A stretch of DNA of 64,000 nucleotides, taken from positions 1 to 64,000 of the forward strand of contig CANMTO010000011.1 of assembly GCA_947500755.1 (NCBI GenBank). The letters are read 5' to 3'. Under the pieces are notes generated by a model, which saw nothing but the letters and a program-made list of their open reading frames with translations, ran no database searches and was not told the origin of the DNA. The position numbers were made by a program, and so were the translations under genes. This document shows positions 45,485 through 55,406 of this stretch, one piece after another (position 1 is the stretch's first letter; the number at the start of each line of letters is the position of its first letter). This DNA is from Flavobacteriales bacterium. GTDB lineage: Bacteria; Bacteroidota; Bacteroidia; Flavobacteriales_D; Crocinitomicaceae.

Positions 45485-46447
45485 ATGATTACAAAAATTA
45501 CCCGAGATGTGATGGAAGCAGCTAATGCACTCCGGGCGAATCAAGTCATTGCTATACCAACGGAGACGGTCTATGGATTAGCGGCAAATGGTCTGTGTAT
45601 TCCGGCGGTTTCTGAAATATTCAGGGTTAAACAACGACCTACGAGTAATCCCTTAATCTTACACTTTGCCCATTTGGATGACGCCACTCCCTACATTCAA
45701 GAATTTAACCAAGAATTGAAACGCCTCTACGATCTTTTTAGTCCAGGCCCAATAACCTACCTTGTTCCAAAAACGGAAAAGGTACCCCTTCAAATTACGA
45801 GTGGCTCTGAACTTGTGGCAGTACGTTTTCCTTCACACCCGATTTTCTCTGCTTTGCTACAAGCGATCGATTTTCCCGTTGCGGCTCCTAGTGCAAATAA
45901 ATACGGATCAGTTAGTCCTACTCGGGCAGAAGAGGTCTTCACTCAATTAAATCATGAAATTCCGTTAATCTTAGATGGGGGCGCATGTCAGTATGGTTTG
46001 GAATCTACCATTGTTGGTATGGAAGAAGATCGGGCAGTAGTTTACCGCTTAGGGAGTATTGATTTAGATGAACTTTCCACCGCGCTAGGATATATTCCAG
46101 CCGTTAAAAACCAGGCTGAACACGCTCCGCTGGCGCCGGGGATGGTGAAATATCATTATGCTACACAGACTCCATTGCACTATATCACACAGGACCTTAA
46201 GCCCGAGGAAAATATTGGATATATTTTCGTTCATAGCATCCCGGAAGATTTTCCTAGAGCGCAATGTTTAGTACTCAGCACCACAGGTGATTTAAAAGAA
46301 ATTGCAAGAAATTTATATCACGCCTTGATTACTATGGATGAGCGTGGATTTCATTCGATCTATATTGAAAAACCGCAATCGGAAGGCCTTGGGCTTACCA
46401 TTCTGGATCGCCTGCAGCGAGCCACGGCAAAATTCAACAACCCTTGA
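45485..46447 (+). CDS. L-threonylcarbamoyladenylate synthase (Sua5)
   Basis: Makes threonylcarbamoyl-AMP from threonine, bicarbonate and ATP for the t6A37 tRNA modification. 320 residues: the YrdC domain (about 1-200) has IPTETVYGLAANG and KQRPTSNPLI, with PSANKYGSVSPT further on, and the C-terminal Sua5 domain (about 215-320) begins after the PGMVKYHY linker, so it is the long Sua5 type. It ends in a terminator shared with rpmE. Confidence 0.94.
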   Translation: MITKITRDVMEAANALRANQVIAIPTETVYGLAANGLCIPAVSEIFRVKQRPTSNPLILHFAHLDDATPYIQEFNQELKRLYDLFSPGPITYLVPKTEKVPLQITSGSELVAVRFPSHPIFSALLQAIDFPVAAPSANKYGSVSPTRAEEVFTQLNHEIPLILDGGACQYGLESTIVGMEEDRAVVYRLGSIDLDELSTALGYIPAVKNQAEHAPLAPGMVKYHYATQTPLHYITQDLKPEENIGYIFVHSIPEDFPRAQCLVLSTTGDLKEIARNLYHALITMDERGFHSIYIEKPQSEGLGLTILDRLQRATAKFNNP

Positions 46448-46450
46448 AAC

Positions 46451-46481
46451 AAAAAAAACCATCCCTGTTCAGGATGGTTTT
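46451..46481. terminator. bidirectional terminator between Sua5 and L31
   Basis: Stem arms AAAACCATCC and GGATGGTTTT around 7 nt, with A run on one side and T run on the other. It serves the plus-strand Sua5 gene and the minus-strand rpmE gene. Confidence 0.85.
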
Positions 46482-46506
46482 TGAATATGCTAAAACCCTA
46501 AGGTTC

Positions 46507-46761
46507 TTATTTCATCGTACGACCAAAACGTGTATTGAATTTATCAATACGTCCGGCAGTATCCACAAACTGTGCAATTCCAGTGAAAAATGGATGTGAT
46601 TTGTGGGAGATATCCAATTTAACTAACGGATACTCATTACCATCTTCCCATACAATGGTTTCTTTCGCTGCTGCGCAAGATGGACAAATAAATGCGTACT
46701 CGTTGGACATGTCCTTGAACACTACTAATCGGTAATCGTCTGGATGTATTTCTTTTCTCAT
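46507..46761 (-). CDS. rpmE2: 50S ribosomal protein L31 type B
   Basis: 84 residues, matching type B L31 (MRKEIHPDDYRLVVFKDMS at the start and KSHPFFTG...DTAGRIDKFNTRFG at the end). Type B forms usually lack the zinc ribbon; here a single CxxC pair (Cys26, Cys29 in FICPSC) is present but the second pair is missing. The promoter upstream is a perfect consensus. It shares a terminator with Sua5. Confidence 0.94.
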   Translation of the reverse strand: MRKEIHPDDYRLVVFKDMSNEYAFICPSCAAAKETIVWEDGNEYPLVKLDISHKSHPFFTGIAQFVDTAGRIDKFNTRFGRTMK

Positions 46762-46778
46762 GATGCAAAATAGGAGTG

Positions 46779-46808
46779 CAAAGGTAATAAATCAAATGAA
46801 TTAAACAA
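46779..46808 (-). promoter_or_regulatory. promoter of rpmE2
   Basis: Minus-strand TTG (46806-46808), 19-nt spacer, TACCTTTG (46779-46786): exact match to the Bacteroidota consensus TTG-N19-TAnnTTTG, 17 nt before the ATG. Confidence 0.75.
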
Positions 46809-46918
46809 ACCCTATTGAAGTAAATTTGAAATAAACTAACAGAATGGCGCTCATAACTATTTATTTGCACCAATAATTACATCGAGCATCTGCTTATTTT
46901 TATACCTTCAACATACGT

Positions 46919-47824
46919 ATGAAATTCAATAGTCCATACACGTTATCGTTCCTTTCTGAGCAATTTCAATGCTCTCCAGTTGGTCCACCGGATTTAACGA
47001 TTACGGGAATCAATGAAATTCATCGCGTAGTTTCAGGGGACCTTGTATTTGTAGATCACCCGAAATACTATGACAAAGCCTTAAAATCGAATGCATCAGT
47101 AATCATTATCGACAAGCACGTGGAATGTCCGGAAGGAAAAGGATTGTTAATTACCGAAAATCCATTTGCTGTTTTTAATCAGATTTCACGGTTTGGCTAC
47201 ATGCAAAAACAGCGTGATCCATATGACCGTTCGGCGGAATATCCGGGAGTTTTTATTGGGAGAAACGTAACGATTGGTGCTAATGTCCAACTCGGTCCGG
47301 GCGCTTGCATCCTGGATGATACGGTAATCGGTAATCATGTAGTGATTGGTCCAAATACGGTAATCGGGCATACTGCATTTTACTTTAAAAAATCAAATCA
47401 TCAATACGCGGCAATGTTTAGTTGCGGGAATGTAACCATTGCAGACCATGTGGAAATTGGAGCGAATTGCACAATTGACCGCGGAGTGACGGATGTAACC
47501 TTCATTGGAACCGGTACAAAAATCGATAATTCGGTTCAGGTTGGACACGATACCCGTATCGGTGAACATTGTTTATTTGCCTCTCAAGTAGGAATTGCAG
47601 GGTGTGTCGATATTGGGGACCGAGTAACCATGTGGGGACAAGTAGGCTGTGCGAGTGGAATTAGCATTGGAAATGACGCCGTGATTTTAGCGCAAAGTGG
47701 AATTTCAAAAAGCTTAAATGGAAATGCTACGTATTTCGGAAGCCCCTGTAGTGAGGTACGTGAAAAATTTAAAGAAATAGCAGCCTTGAAACAGTTGCCA
47801 GATTTTCTTAGAAAACATCAATGA
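46919..47824 (+). CDS. LpxD-like UDP-3-O-acylglucosamine N-acyltransferase
   Basis: 301 residues with an N-terminal LpxD-like domain (about 1-95) and a left-handed beta-helix of hexapeptide repeats (about 105-265), with the likely catalytic His in QVGHDT. LpxD adds the second acyl chain in lipid A synthesis. No lpx genes surround it, and Bacteroidota often carry a second LpxD-like paralogue, so it may act on a different sugar. The stop overlaps the next start by 4 nt (ATGA). Confidence 0.8.
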   Translation: MKFNSPYTLSFLSEQFQCSPVGPPDLTITGINEIHRVVSGDLVFVDHPKYYDKALKSNASVIIIDKHVECPEGKGLLITENPFAVFNQISRFGYMQKQRDPYDRSAEYPGVFIGRNVTIGANVQLGPGACILDDTVIGNHVVIGPNTVIGHTAFYFKKSNHQYAAMFSCGNVTIADHVEIGANCTIDRGVTDVTFIGTGTKIDNSVQVGHDTRIGEHCLFASQVGIAGCVDIGDRVTMWGQVGCASGISIGNDAVILAQSGISKSLNGNATYFGSPCSEVREKFKEIAALKQLPDFLRKHQ

Positions 47825-49050
47825 GTGAACGCGTAATTAATGCCCTTGAACGGCAACTTGCATTGCATGAACTAAAACTTCATTCACTGCTTTCCATCAC
47901 TGCTGCCATAAATACACAATCCTCCGTAGAAGACCTGCTCGGGATCTATTCGTTCATTCTGAAAGAACAATTGAATTTCAGGAAATTTGTGCTCATCACC
48001 AACTCCAACGGATGGAAAATCATCCATAAATCTGGCATCCGGGGAAAGATTGATTTGGCCTTGCACATAGATTACTTACAACGGATTAAAGAACTCACCA
48101 TGGTGGCCGAATCTAATTCGAGTTTACTGAGTGAATTCAACATTATTATTCCGGTATTTCACAAAGGAAATCCCCTTGCCTATTTATTACTTTCCGAAAA
48201 TGTGGCCATGAACGCCTCTTCAGAAAAAGAGCAGCACCTTGAATTTGCCCAAACCCTGACCAATTTAATTGCGGTATCCATTGAAAACCAACGGCTTACA
48301 AAACGCCTGATCTCAGAAGATATGATCAATCGTGATTTGGAAACTGCCTCTGAATTACAAAAACTGCTCTTTCCTTCCGATTTACCTTCCAATAGAAAAA
48401 TGGACATCTCGGCTAAATATATTTCAAGGCACGTAATTGGTGGAGACTATTATGATTTCATTCCTTTGGGTGATGAAGAATATATCATTTGTATTGCAGA
48501 CGTTTCCGGAAAAGGAATCTCAGCAGCCTTACTCATGGCAAATTTTCAAGCTACCCTGCGCACCTTGTTTAGGTACCAGCGGTTCGATCTTTCCTTCCTC
48601 ATTGAAGAATTAAATAAAAAGGTAATGGGTGCAGCAAAAGGAGAGAAATTTATAACCTTCTTTATTGCACACTACAACGCCTATACGCGAAAACTTAAAT
48701 ACATCAATGCCGGACACAATCAACCGGTACTTTTTATGGGGAGAAAATACCAACTCCTTCACGATGGGTGTATTGGACTTGGGATGTTGGATGAACTTCC
48801 AAATCTGCAGGTTGGTAAAATGGTAATTCCGCCCAAAAGCACCTTAGTGCTGTATACGGACGGTGTTGTTGAATTAGAAAATCAAGCGGGGGAACAATTT
48901 GGAATAGAACGAATGATAAAAAATGTACAATCGTTTTCATCCCTTAAAATGGAAGACATGAACAACATTCTATTTTCAAAACTTGACGAATGGAAAGGCG
49001 AATTACCCTATGGCGATGATACCGCAATCCTGAGTTGTAAATTCTTTTAA
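47821..49050 (+). CDS. SpoIIE/RsbU-type PP2C phosphatase
   Basis: 409 residues: an N-terminal GAF-like sensory region (about 20-160) followed by a PPM-type phosphatase (about 190-409) with GGDYYDF, DVSGKG, NAGHN, LYTDGV and the final GDDTAI metal ligands. Proteins of this design dephosphorylate anti-anti-sigma factors in partner-switching regulation; no such partner is nearby. Translationally coupled to the LpxD-like gene. The stop overlaps the PorU-like gene end by 4 nt. Confidence 0.87.
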   Translation: MSERVINALERQLALHELKLHSLLSITAAINTQSSVEDLLGIYSFILKEQLNFRKFVLITNSNGWKIIHKSGIRGKIDLALHIDYLQRIKELTMVAESNSSLLSEFNIIIPVFHKGNPLAYLLLSENVAMNASSEKEQHLEFAQTLTNLIAVSIENQRLTKRLISEDMINRDLETASELQKLLFPSDLPSNRKMDISAKYISRHVIGGDYYDFIPLGDEEYIICIADVSGKGISAALLMANFQATLRTLFRYQRFDLSFLIEELNKKVMGAAKGEKFITFFIAHYNAYTRKLKYINAGHNQPVLFMGRKYQLLHDGCIGLGMLDELPNLQVGKMVIPPKSTLVLYTDGVVELENQAGEQFGIERMIKNVQSFSSLKMEDMNNILFSKLDEWKGELPYGDDTAILSCKFF

Positions 49051-52000
49051 CGTAAAATATATAGTTTACCGAGTCCTTTATGGAAATAAGTGTCTGCTCC
49101 TGATTCCAAATGTGTTATTTCTTTTCCGCCAATTCTTGCAATCACTCGATATAAATACACGCCATTCGCCAATAAATCTCCGAAATTATCCCTTCCATCC
49201 CATGCGAATTCCGTAATGTTACGACCAATTCTAAGTTGACCAAGCTCATCCTCAGAGATTTCTCGAACTACTCTCCCACTTATGTTCATGATTTGAATGA
49301 GCATTTCATCTGGCATTTCAGACCCTGTAAGAGTAAATACAAACCGAGTACTGGTGCTAAATGGATTAGGGTAGTTCATAACTTCGGTGATTGCCGACTC
49401 CAAGATTACCTTGAAATTAATGGTGTACTCATAATCCCCGGAAAGATTTCCAGAACGGTCTTGCCCTTGCACTAATAAGGTATATACTCCTTCCTTTGAG
49501 AATAACGCGGGATAAATTATTTTAAACTTCTTATTGGACGCATTGGCCGGAAGCCATTCCATTACTACCGTACCTTGGGCATCTACAAATGGAATTTTAC
49601 GCATCTCCCCATCTGGATCCGTCAGATAAATAGCAAACAACGACGTATCCGCATCACTATCCATGATGAGGTACGGATTGTCATCTTTTAAGGTAATGAG
49701 TATTTCGCTTTGAGGAGAAACGATGTCATTATTTAGAATATGCTGACCATCGAAGGTGACATCCAAAATAGGGTTTACATCCTCTCCCCCTACAATAAAG
49801 GCCATTTGAAGTACATTGTTTATGTGCGTAAGTTCGGGCTGGTCGGTTTGCATAGAACCTTGATTCGTATACGGATTAACCTCCACACGCAGCCAATTAT
49901 TCCCTTTCAGGTTCAAGGTTGGAATAGCGATTGTATCGTACAAATGCCCATTGGCTAACAGCGGCGCTTGACGCGGATATGAAATCGGATGAATCTGTTG
50001 GTTTTCATCAATTACGGAATAACTCACCAATAAGGAATCCATATTATAATCACTGATATTGCGTATATCAACGGCAAAATTCAAGGGCTGACCTTCTTGT
50101 ATTGAATCGTTTTGTGCAGACCAAAACATCGCTGTAGACGGATCTATTGCTGCTTCGGGGAGTGGTGCAAATACAACATGCCAAAAATCCAATTGTGCAG
50201 GAGTTTGAAAATTGGAATCCACATAAAATGCCTTAAGTCGGGCAAACGGAAACTGCGCTGCATCAATTAAATTATTGAGGTTTATGATTGAATCATGGGG
50301 TGTCATCAAGGTATCAATGACGTGATCCAAGGCACCAAAGGTATTATACACCTGAACGCGCATTCGTGTTGAATCACCCGGAAGAACCTCCAAGGGATCG
50401 CGCTTCCAAAAGAGAGACTGCCAATCGCTTACGGGTCCGATTAACGGGGTGGTTTCATATCCAACCAATTGAGAACCAAAAATTACAGTATCCATATGAA
50501 TATCTTCCGTCCCTTGCGTAAATTTCTCCACAACAAACGAGGGGTCACCTTTTCTTGTTAAAAAGATAAAAGGCTTGTTTGGACGTCCTTGAACAATGCT
50601 ATCTGAACCTAGTGACGCGAAGGTTTGATACAGCGTAGGGCTAAAGGTATTCCACCAATCGTAGCGTGTAGTCATCGGAGAATATACTAAAATGTAATCT
50701 CCATTTTCAACCACATTCTGAACTAAATTTTGAAATGCAGCTAATTGTACTGCACTGTTTTGATGAAAGGTAAAATACTTCATGGATCGCGGCTTACACC
50801 CGGAATTATCATTCGCATTCCCGAAATTATTACCCGGATTAACCACGGTACCATTTGGATAGGTATATCGTGTTTCCCATGGCAGCAAGGTGGCTTTATC
50901 AACGATTGCTACGTGCAATTTTGGCGTCATATTACACACCTCATATTCTTGTTGTTCATCGTTTAAATACCACGAATTATCATAGATCTCAGGAGCGGTG
51001 ATTGCCGCCTTAACCAAGCAAGAGATTCCTTTTTGAATCGGGACAAATTCACGCAATTCTTGCTGGGAATTCATGGAAATCCCTGTGAAGGAGTTGTCTG
51101 TAAACTGAAAGAAATCCTCCTGTCCCCAGCCCTCTTTTCCAGGGATGTATTGAAACGATCGTTTCTTCCAAATGAAGGGAATGTTATTCACAGAAACACG
51201 CCAATAATACACTACACTGTCTGAAAAATGAACCGGATCCAAGGAATTGGATGAAACCCGCATCCATTGATTCCAATTGACCGACTTCACTCCACCCGTG
51301 CCGGTAACGTTCGCATACCTTAGGAACGATGAATTAAACAAATGACTCGTATCCATTTCGAAGCGATACGCATTCGCAGGAGCCAAGGGGTCAATGGTTG
51401 AGGCAAACACGGCGAGTGTATCTCGTGGAACCACGGCAAAATCTATGGGTAATACGGGTTCAATGCCATCTACTCGAATGTTAAAAGACTTTACAATGCG
51501 GTTATTCGTGATTTCGTCGTAAACCTCATCATTAAAATTGGGGATGTCCACTGTAATCGTGAATTGGTTCAAACCCACGCCGATTAGGGGATAAAAGGGA
51601 AGTTTAACGGCTATATCTTTTTCGTAATCTATGCCATTGACGGTGAAAACATAACTTGAATCCGCCGTGGAACCCGGGAAATCGCGTAAAATTTCCAGCG
51701 CAAAATCTCCGGGAATAGATTGCCCTAAATTGCGCAATTTTATCTGAATTTCCAAGGAGTCTGTGGTTAAGGAAATATCATCCGGACCAAACGAAACGCG
51801 ATCTTCAGTTAACTCCAATTCCGGTTTTGTATGTGGATTTAGGCGAAGCATCGGGTCACCGTGGAGCGTCATTTGTTGGAATACCGATTCCGTGCTCAAC
51901 GGTTGAGAAGGATTCATGATGGAATCAATCGTATGCTTGATATGCTCCCCAATGGTTCCTCCGTAATTGTGTTTACTAAACTGCCGATAGAATTGATTGG

Positions 52001-54215
52001 AATAGTCATTAAGTGCTCCAGAAAAACCATAATTAATAGTTCCTAAGTATGCAATTACTCCTGCGTTTGGCGTCAATACAAATTGTTCTGATTTGGTAGG
52101 GACACTGTAGAATATGTTTCCATTGTAGCATGAGTTTGCAATCAATAGGGGGTATTTACCTTGATTATTCCAATTCTGGGGGTCATCAATATTTAAATCA
52201 AAACCACTTTGAGACGAAGAAGCGTGGCCGAAAAAATTCATAACGCTAACCCCTTCCGATAATCGATCAGAAATTCCTTGAATTTGCGCCGGGGTCAAGG
52301 GGTTGGCAGATTCTTTAACAATGCGTGTGGTGGTTCCGGCGAAAAAATCATCCTCGGCAATGTCTGCCATTCCATTCAAATAGGTTTGAAAAATAAATTG
52401 CTCATTCGCATTACCCCCACCGGCAAAATGAATTATATGTTTTTGCCAATCTTTACTCTGCGAATCATAGACTGACGTAGAATCTTGCGCAAGCTCAAAG
52501 GCCTTTACTTTATCCAGATAAAGTGCTAGATCCAAGAGGCTATTTACGGATATCCTACCTGTTGGAATTAGGGGAGTCCACTTATCTGTACCCGGTAAAT
52601 TTGAGGTCATGCTTTGGTCGCTGGAAGGTTGACCAAAAGACGGAACCAAGTTCATGGAATAATTCAGAACATTGGCGCGAGCACCCGGACCAGTAGCCAG
52701 AGTAGTAGCTACATTGGCCTCACGGATACCTTTTCCGATAAGGAATATCCCAACTGGTTTTTGCTGACTGAGGCTATGAATGTAATGTGCGTAGCGACGT
52801 ATGCCATTGACGTGCTTCGAAATACCTCCTCCATATTGGTCATATAACTCCTCTACCTCGGATAAAATAACGTTGTAATTCCCTCCCGCTGGTGAACTTC
52901 GGTAATTTGCATACAGGAACGCGCCAGAGGCGAGTTTTTTTGGATAAACAAACAACAATGCGTCTTGTAAATTTGGCGTAGCAGAAAAATCTGTAAAGGT
53001 TGCTGATGGAGTAACTGGAGTTAAGCCAGCAATGGGAGCTATGGTGGAGGTGGCTTGAATAACCACTTTCTGACGGGCATAAATCGGGTCATTCGGCACG
53101 AGCAATTGACACGTATTCCCAGTAAAAACTGCATTTATAACCTTTGGATTTGAACCGAATACAAAAGCCACAGGATTCGTCATGCTCACCCCACTCAGCG
53201 CCAATTTAATTTTGGGTTGATTGGAAGCATTGCTCACTTGAAATTCAGTTTTATTACTGCCTGGCAGGGACATGGTTCTTGGGTAGAGAAAAGTCCAATA
53301 ATTCACACTTTGATAATCTGAGGCTACTCCAAGATCTCCAACAATGTTAATTTTAAAATTTGTTGCGCCATTTGCAGCGAGGGAAGAAACCGGAATTTGT
53401 TTCGTTACATTGATGGCATTATAACCAATGGTAAGGGTATCAAGTAAAACGCTATTGGCTGGACCAATCGTTAACCGGGTATGATGGTTAAACAAATTGG
53501 ACGAATACGCATTAGAGCCTCCAACAATAACGGATTTTAATTGAATTGGCGGCGCATCCAATCCCGTGTATAAATTATCAAGGATAGTAGCGGAATAATT
53601 CCAAGTATAACCCGAGGCACCGTTTTGCATGGGACTCCCCCATCCTTCGCCTGGAACGAATAGAGAACTTGCGGATTGAGAACTAATTTCTCCTTCGTTG
53701 TAGGCCTGGGCATTTACAAGACTCTTTTCAAATAAGAGGTGTGATTCCGTTTGGTAACTCGAAAAATCGATGTCATTTTCTGGAGTGAACCGTAATCCGG
53801 GTGTTCCATTTGTCCAACTAAAAAAATAGCGAATGGTATCATTGTACAAGCTGTACTTTGGATTTCCTAACCAGGAAGGATTATCATAAAGCGATGAATC
53901 CAACCATCCGTCGTTCTTTTCGGCGTAGAAATAGATAAACTCGTAGGGATCCAGGAAATTATTTCCATCGTCGATGATATATAAAGGTTGCTCTTTCTGT
54001 TTGCCAAATACCTGATACTGATCAATCGGAATGGTTGCGACAGGAATGCCCGCATTCTGCAAATTCTGATAAGTTATCTTGTAAATCCCTGACTGTAAAA
54101 TTGGAAAGGCGTAGTATTTTTGGCTGTAATTAATCCATTCGTTTCCAAACGTTTGGGCTAAGCCCGAAAAATGAAGGGTAAAAAGGAGTAGTATGACGCT
54201 TAAACACCGAATCAT
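49047..54215 (-). CDS. porU: gingipain-family (C25) peptidase, PorU-like T9SS sortase
   Basis: 1722 residues. A signal peptide (about 1-21, ending LAQT) and a large beta-rich N-terminal part (about 22-420) lead to a C25 peptidase domain (about 430-830) with the catalytic His664 in FFGHAS and Cys696 in ANSCYNG, 32 apart as in gingipains. After it come about 800 residues of Ig-like and beta domains and a C-terminal sorting-type domain (about 1640-1722). PorU cleaves sorting domains of T9SS cargo. It is longer than the usual PorU (about 1150-1300). ATG 54215 is 2 nt after the PorV-like gene. Confidence 0.8.
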   Translation of the reverse strand: MIRCLSVILLLFTLHFSGLAQTFGNEWINYSQKYYAFPILQSGIYKITYQNLQNAGIPVATIPIDQYQVFGKQKEQPLYIIDDGNNFLDPYEFIYFYAEKNDGWLDSSLYDNPSWLGNPKYSLYNDTIRYFFSWTNGTPGLRFTPENDIDFSSYQTESHLLFEKSLVNAQAYNEGEISSQSASSLFVPGEGWGSPMQNGASGYTWNYSATILDNLYTGLDAPPIQLKSVIVGGSNAYSSNLFNHHTRLTIGPANSVLLDTLTIGYNAINVTKQIPVSSLAANGATNFKINIVGDLGVASDYQSVNYWTFLYPRTMSLPGSNKTEFQVSNASNQPKIKLALSGVSMTNPVAFVFGSNPKVINAVFTGNTCQLLVPNDPIYARQKVVIQATSTIAPIAGLTPVTPSATFTDFSATPNLQDALLFVYPKKLASGAFLYANYRSSPAGGNYNVILSEVEELYDQYGGGISKHVNGIRRYAHYIHSLSQQKPVGIFLIGKGIREANVATTLATGPGARANVLNYSMNLVPSFGQPSSDQSMTSNLPGTDKWTPLIPTGRISVNSLLDLALYLDKVKAFELAQDSTSVYDSQSKDWQKHIIHFAGGGNANEQFIFQTYLNGMADIAEDDFFAGTTTRIVKESANPLTPAQIQGISDRLSEGVSVMNFFGHASSSQSGFDLNIDDPQNWNNQGKYPLLIANSCYNGNIFYSVPTKSEQFVLTPNAGVIAYLGTINYGFSGALNDYSNQFYRQFSKHNYGGTIGEHIKHTIDSIMNPSQPLSTESVFQQMTLHGDPMLRLNPHTKPELELTEDRVSFGPDDISLTTDSLEIQIKLRNLGQSIPGDFALEILRDFPGSTADSSYVFTVNGIDYEKDIAVKLPFYPLIGVGLNQFTITVDIPNFNDEVYDEITNNRIVKSFNIRVDGIEPVLPIDFAVVPRDTLAVFASTIDPLAPANAYRFEMDTSHLFNSSFLRYANVTGTGGVKSVNWNQWMRVSSNSLDPVHFSDSVVYYWRVSVNNIPFIWKKRSFQYIPGKEGWGQEDFFQFTDNSFTGISMNSQQELREFVPIQKGISCLVKAAITAPEIYDNSWYLNDEQQEYEVCNMTPKLHVAIVDKATLLPWETRYTYPNGTVVNPGNNFGNANDNSGCKPRSMKYFTFHQNSAVQLAAFQNLVQNVVENGDYILVYSPMTTRYDWWNTFSPTLYQTFASLGSDSIVQGRPNKPFIFLTRKGDPSFVVEKFTQGTEDIHMDTVIFGSQLVGYETTPLIGPVSDWQSLFWKRDPLEVLPGDSTRMRVQVYNTFGALDHVIDTLMTPHDSIINLNNLIDAAQFPFARLKAFYVDSNFQTPAQLDFWHVVFAPLPEAAIDPSTAMFWSAQNDSIQEGQPLNFAVDIRNISDYNMDSLLVSYSVIDENQQIHPISYPRQAPLLANGHLYDTIAIPTLNLKGNNWLRVEVNPYTNQGSMQTDQPELTHINNVLQMAFIVGGEDVNPILDVTFDGQHILNNDIVSPQSEILITLKDDNPYLIMDSDADTSLFAIYLTDPDGEMRKIPFVDAQGTVVMEWLPANASNKKFKIIYPALFSKEGVYTLLVQGQDRSGNLSGDYEYTINFKVILESAITEVMNYPNPFSTSTRFVFTLTGSEMPDEMLIQIMNISGRVVREISEDELGQLRIGRNITEFAWDGRDNFGDLLANGVYLYRVIARIGGKEITHLESGADTYFHKGLGKLYILR

Positions 54216-54217
54216 TG

Positions 54218-55303
54218 CTACTTTTTCTTGGGTTGAGTTAATTTGAATTTCAGAGAGAAGACATGGGTATAATACCCTGCCTCTGCTGCGCCTAACCGAG
54301 TAAATGCATAGTCTAAATTGAAGCCTTTGATGCCTATTCCCAATCCTAAATTGGGTTGGACGCCCCATTCCTTCGTTCCGTCAATGGACTGAAATTGCTG
54401 AATGGAAGAAACCCCACCTCTTACATGAACGAGTTCTTTGTAGGACACCTGAACCCCCATGTGTGGGTCGAGCGAAAAGGTATTGGATTTAATGAGCGTG
54501 TTCCTCATTCCATCGGTAGTGGCATCGATATCCAATTCAGCCGCGATGTTGAATCCTTTCTCTTCACTTCCTATGGCATGAGTGTAGGCAACCCCTGTGA
54601 TGAACCTGGGAAGGGAAAGTTCAAGACCATTGGTTGGGATTTCATTGCCGGTTGATAAAAATACTTGTTGCATGTCTTGAGAGAGGTTAAAAATCCATGC
54701 ATTGAAGGTAGAGGTTGCATCACGAACCACCAAACCAAATTTCCAATGGGAATTAGGTCGATATTTCAGGCCAGCATCCAACCCAAAGCCCCAAGATTTT
54801 GCAAAATCCCCCACACGGCGATGAATTACTTTAACGGTTCCCCCGAGAGATAGCCCTGGTAAAGTCATCGCTTTTGCATATGAACCCATGAAGGCGTAGT
54901 CTCCTGCAGTGAAGGTGGTAATGTTATCGTAATTGATTCTCCCGTCATTATCAATAAGCTGCGTGGTATTCGGTATATCATCAACCCCAAAGCGAAGGAA
55001 GGTGAACCCAAGGACACCTTTCTTTCCAAGTGAATGTGAAATGCCCACGTAATCATATTTAGCGATTCCTGCAAAATACTCCGAGTGCATCGCAGAAACT
55101 TGAAGCCACTCTGTAGCACCTGTTAATCCTGCTGGATTCCAATAACCCGAGGAAACATCGTCCGAAGCGGCTACCACCGCATTACCCATCGCAAAGGCAT
55201 TTGCCCCTACTCCCAGGTGCAAGAATTCATTGGAATACTTGGGTGCTTGGGCACGTAGACAAAAAAACTGAACTAAAACAAGGGAGAAAATAAGGTATTT
55301 CAT
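54218..55303 (-). CDS. porV: PorV/PorQ family outer-membrane protein
   Basis: 361 residues with a signal peptide (about 1-19, ending RAQA) and an FadL/OmpP1-like beta barrel of the PorV/PorQ type: FLHLGVGANAFAMGNAVVAASDDVSSGYWNPAGL at the mature N-terminus in 2 pieces (residues about 22-55), a GFGLDAGLKYRP strand region and GVSSIQQF near 290. PorV shuttles cargo from the T9SS translocon to PorU. It is directly upstream of the PorU-like gene, as in Porphyromonas. An upstream in-frame ATG (55342) exists, but only 55303 gives a clean signal peptide. Confidence 0.85.
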   Translation of the reverse strand: MKYLIFSLVLVQFFCLRAQAPKYSNEFLHLGVGANAFAMGNAVVAASDDVSSGYWNPAGLTGATEWLQVSAMHSEYFAGIAKYDYVGISHSLGKKGVLGFTFLRFGVDDIPNTTQLIDNDGRINYDNITTFTAGDYAFMGSYAKAMTLPGLSLGGTVKVIHRRVGDFAKSWGFGLDAGLKYRPNSHWKFGLVVRDATSTFNAWIFNLSQDMQQVFLSTGNEIPTNGLELSLPRFITGVAYTHAIGSEEKGFNIAAELDIDATTDGMRNTLIKSNTFSLDPHMGVQVSYKELVHVRGGVSSIQQFQSIDGTKEWGVQPNLGLGIGIKGFNLDYAFTRLGAAEAGYYTHVFSLKFKLTQPKKK

Positions 55304-55392
55304 ATAAAAGTTTGGTCCTCGTAAACTCTTTTTTAAAGTCATTTATTGTATAGGAAACTATTTTACCCGATAAATATAAGGGAATTTTGAAT

Positions 55393-55400
55393 TACCTTCG
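55393..55400 (+). promoter_or_regulatory. possible -7 element for pssA
   Basis: TACCTTCG differs from TAnnTTTG at one base and ends 6 nt before the ATG at 55407. Confidence 0.3.
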
Positions 55401-55406
55401 CCTTAA

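Noticed and set aside
46762-46918. Third Zur-like box near rpmE2
   Set aside because: Two TGCAAA words lie in direct, not inverted, orientation, so no dyad forms.
54216-54368. Upstream extension of the PorU-like gene
   Set aside because: It runs back into the PorV gene; the signal peptide starts at 54215, 2 nt after the PorV stop.
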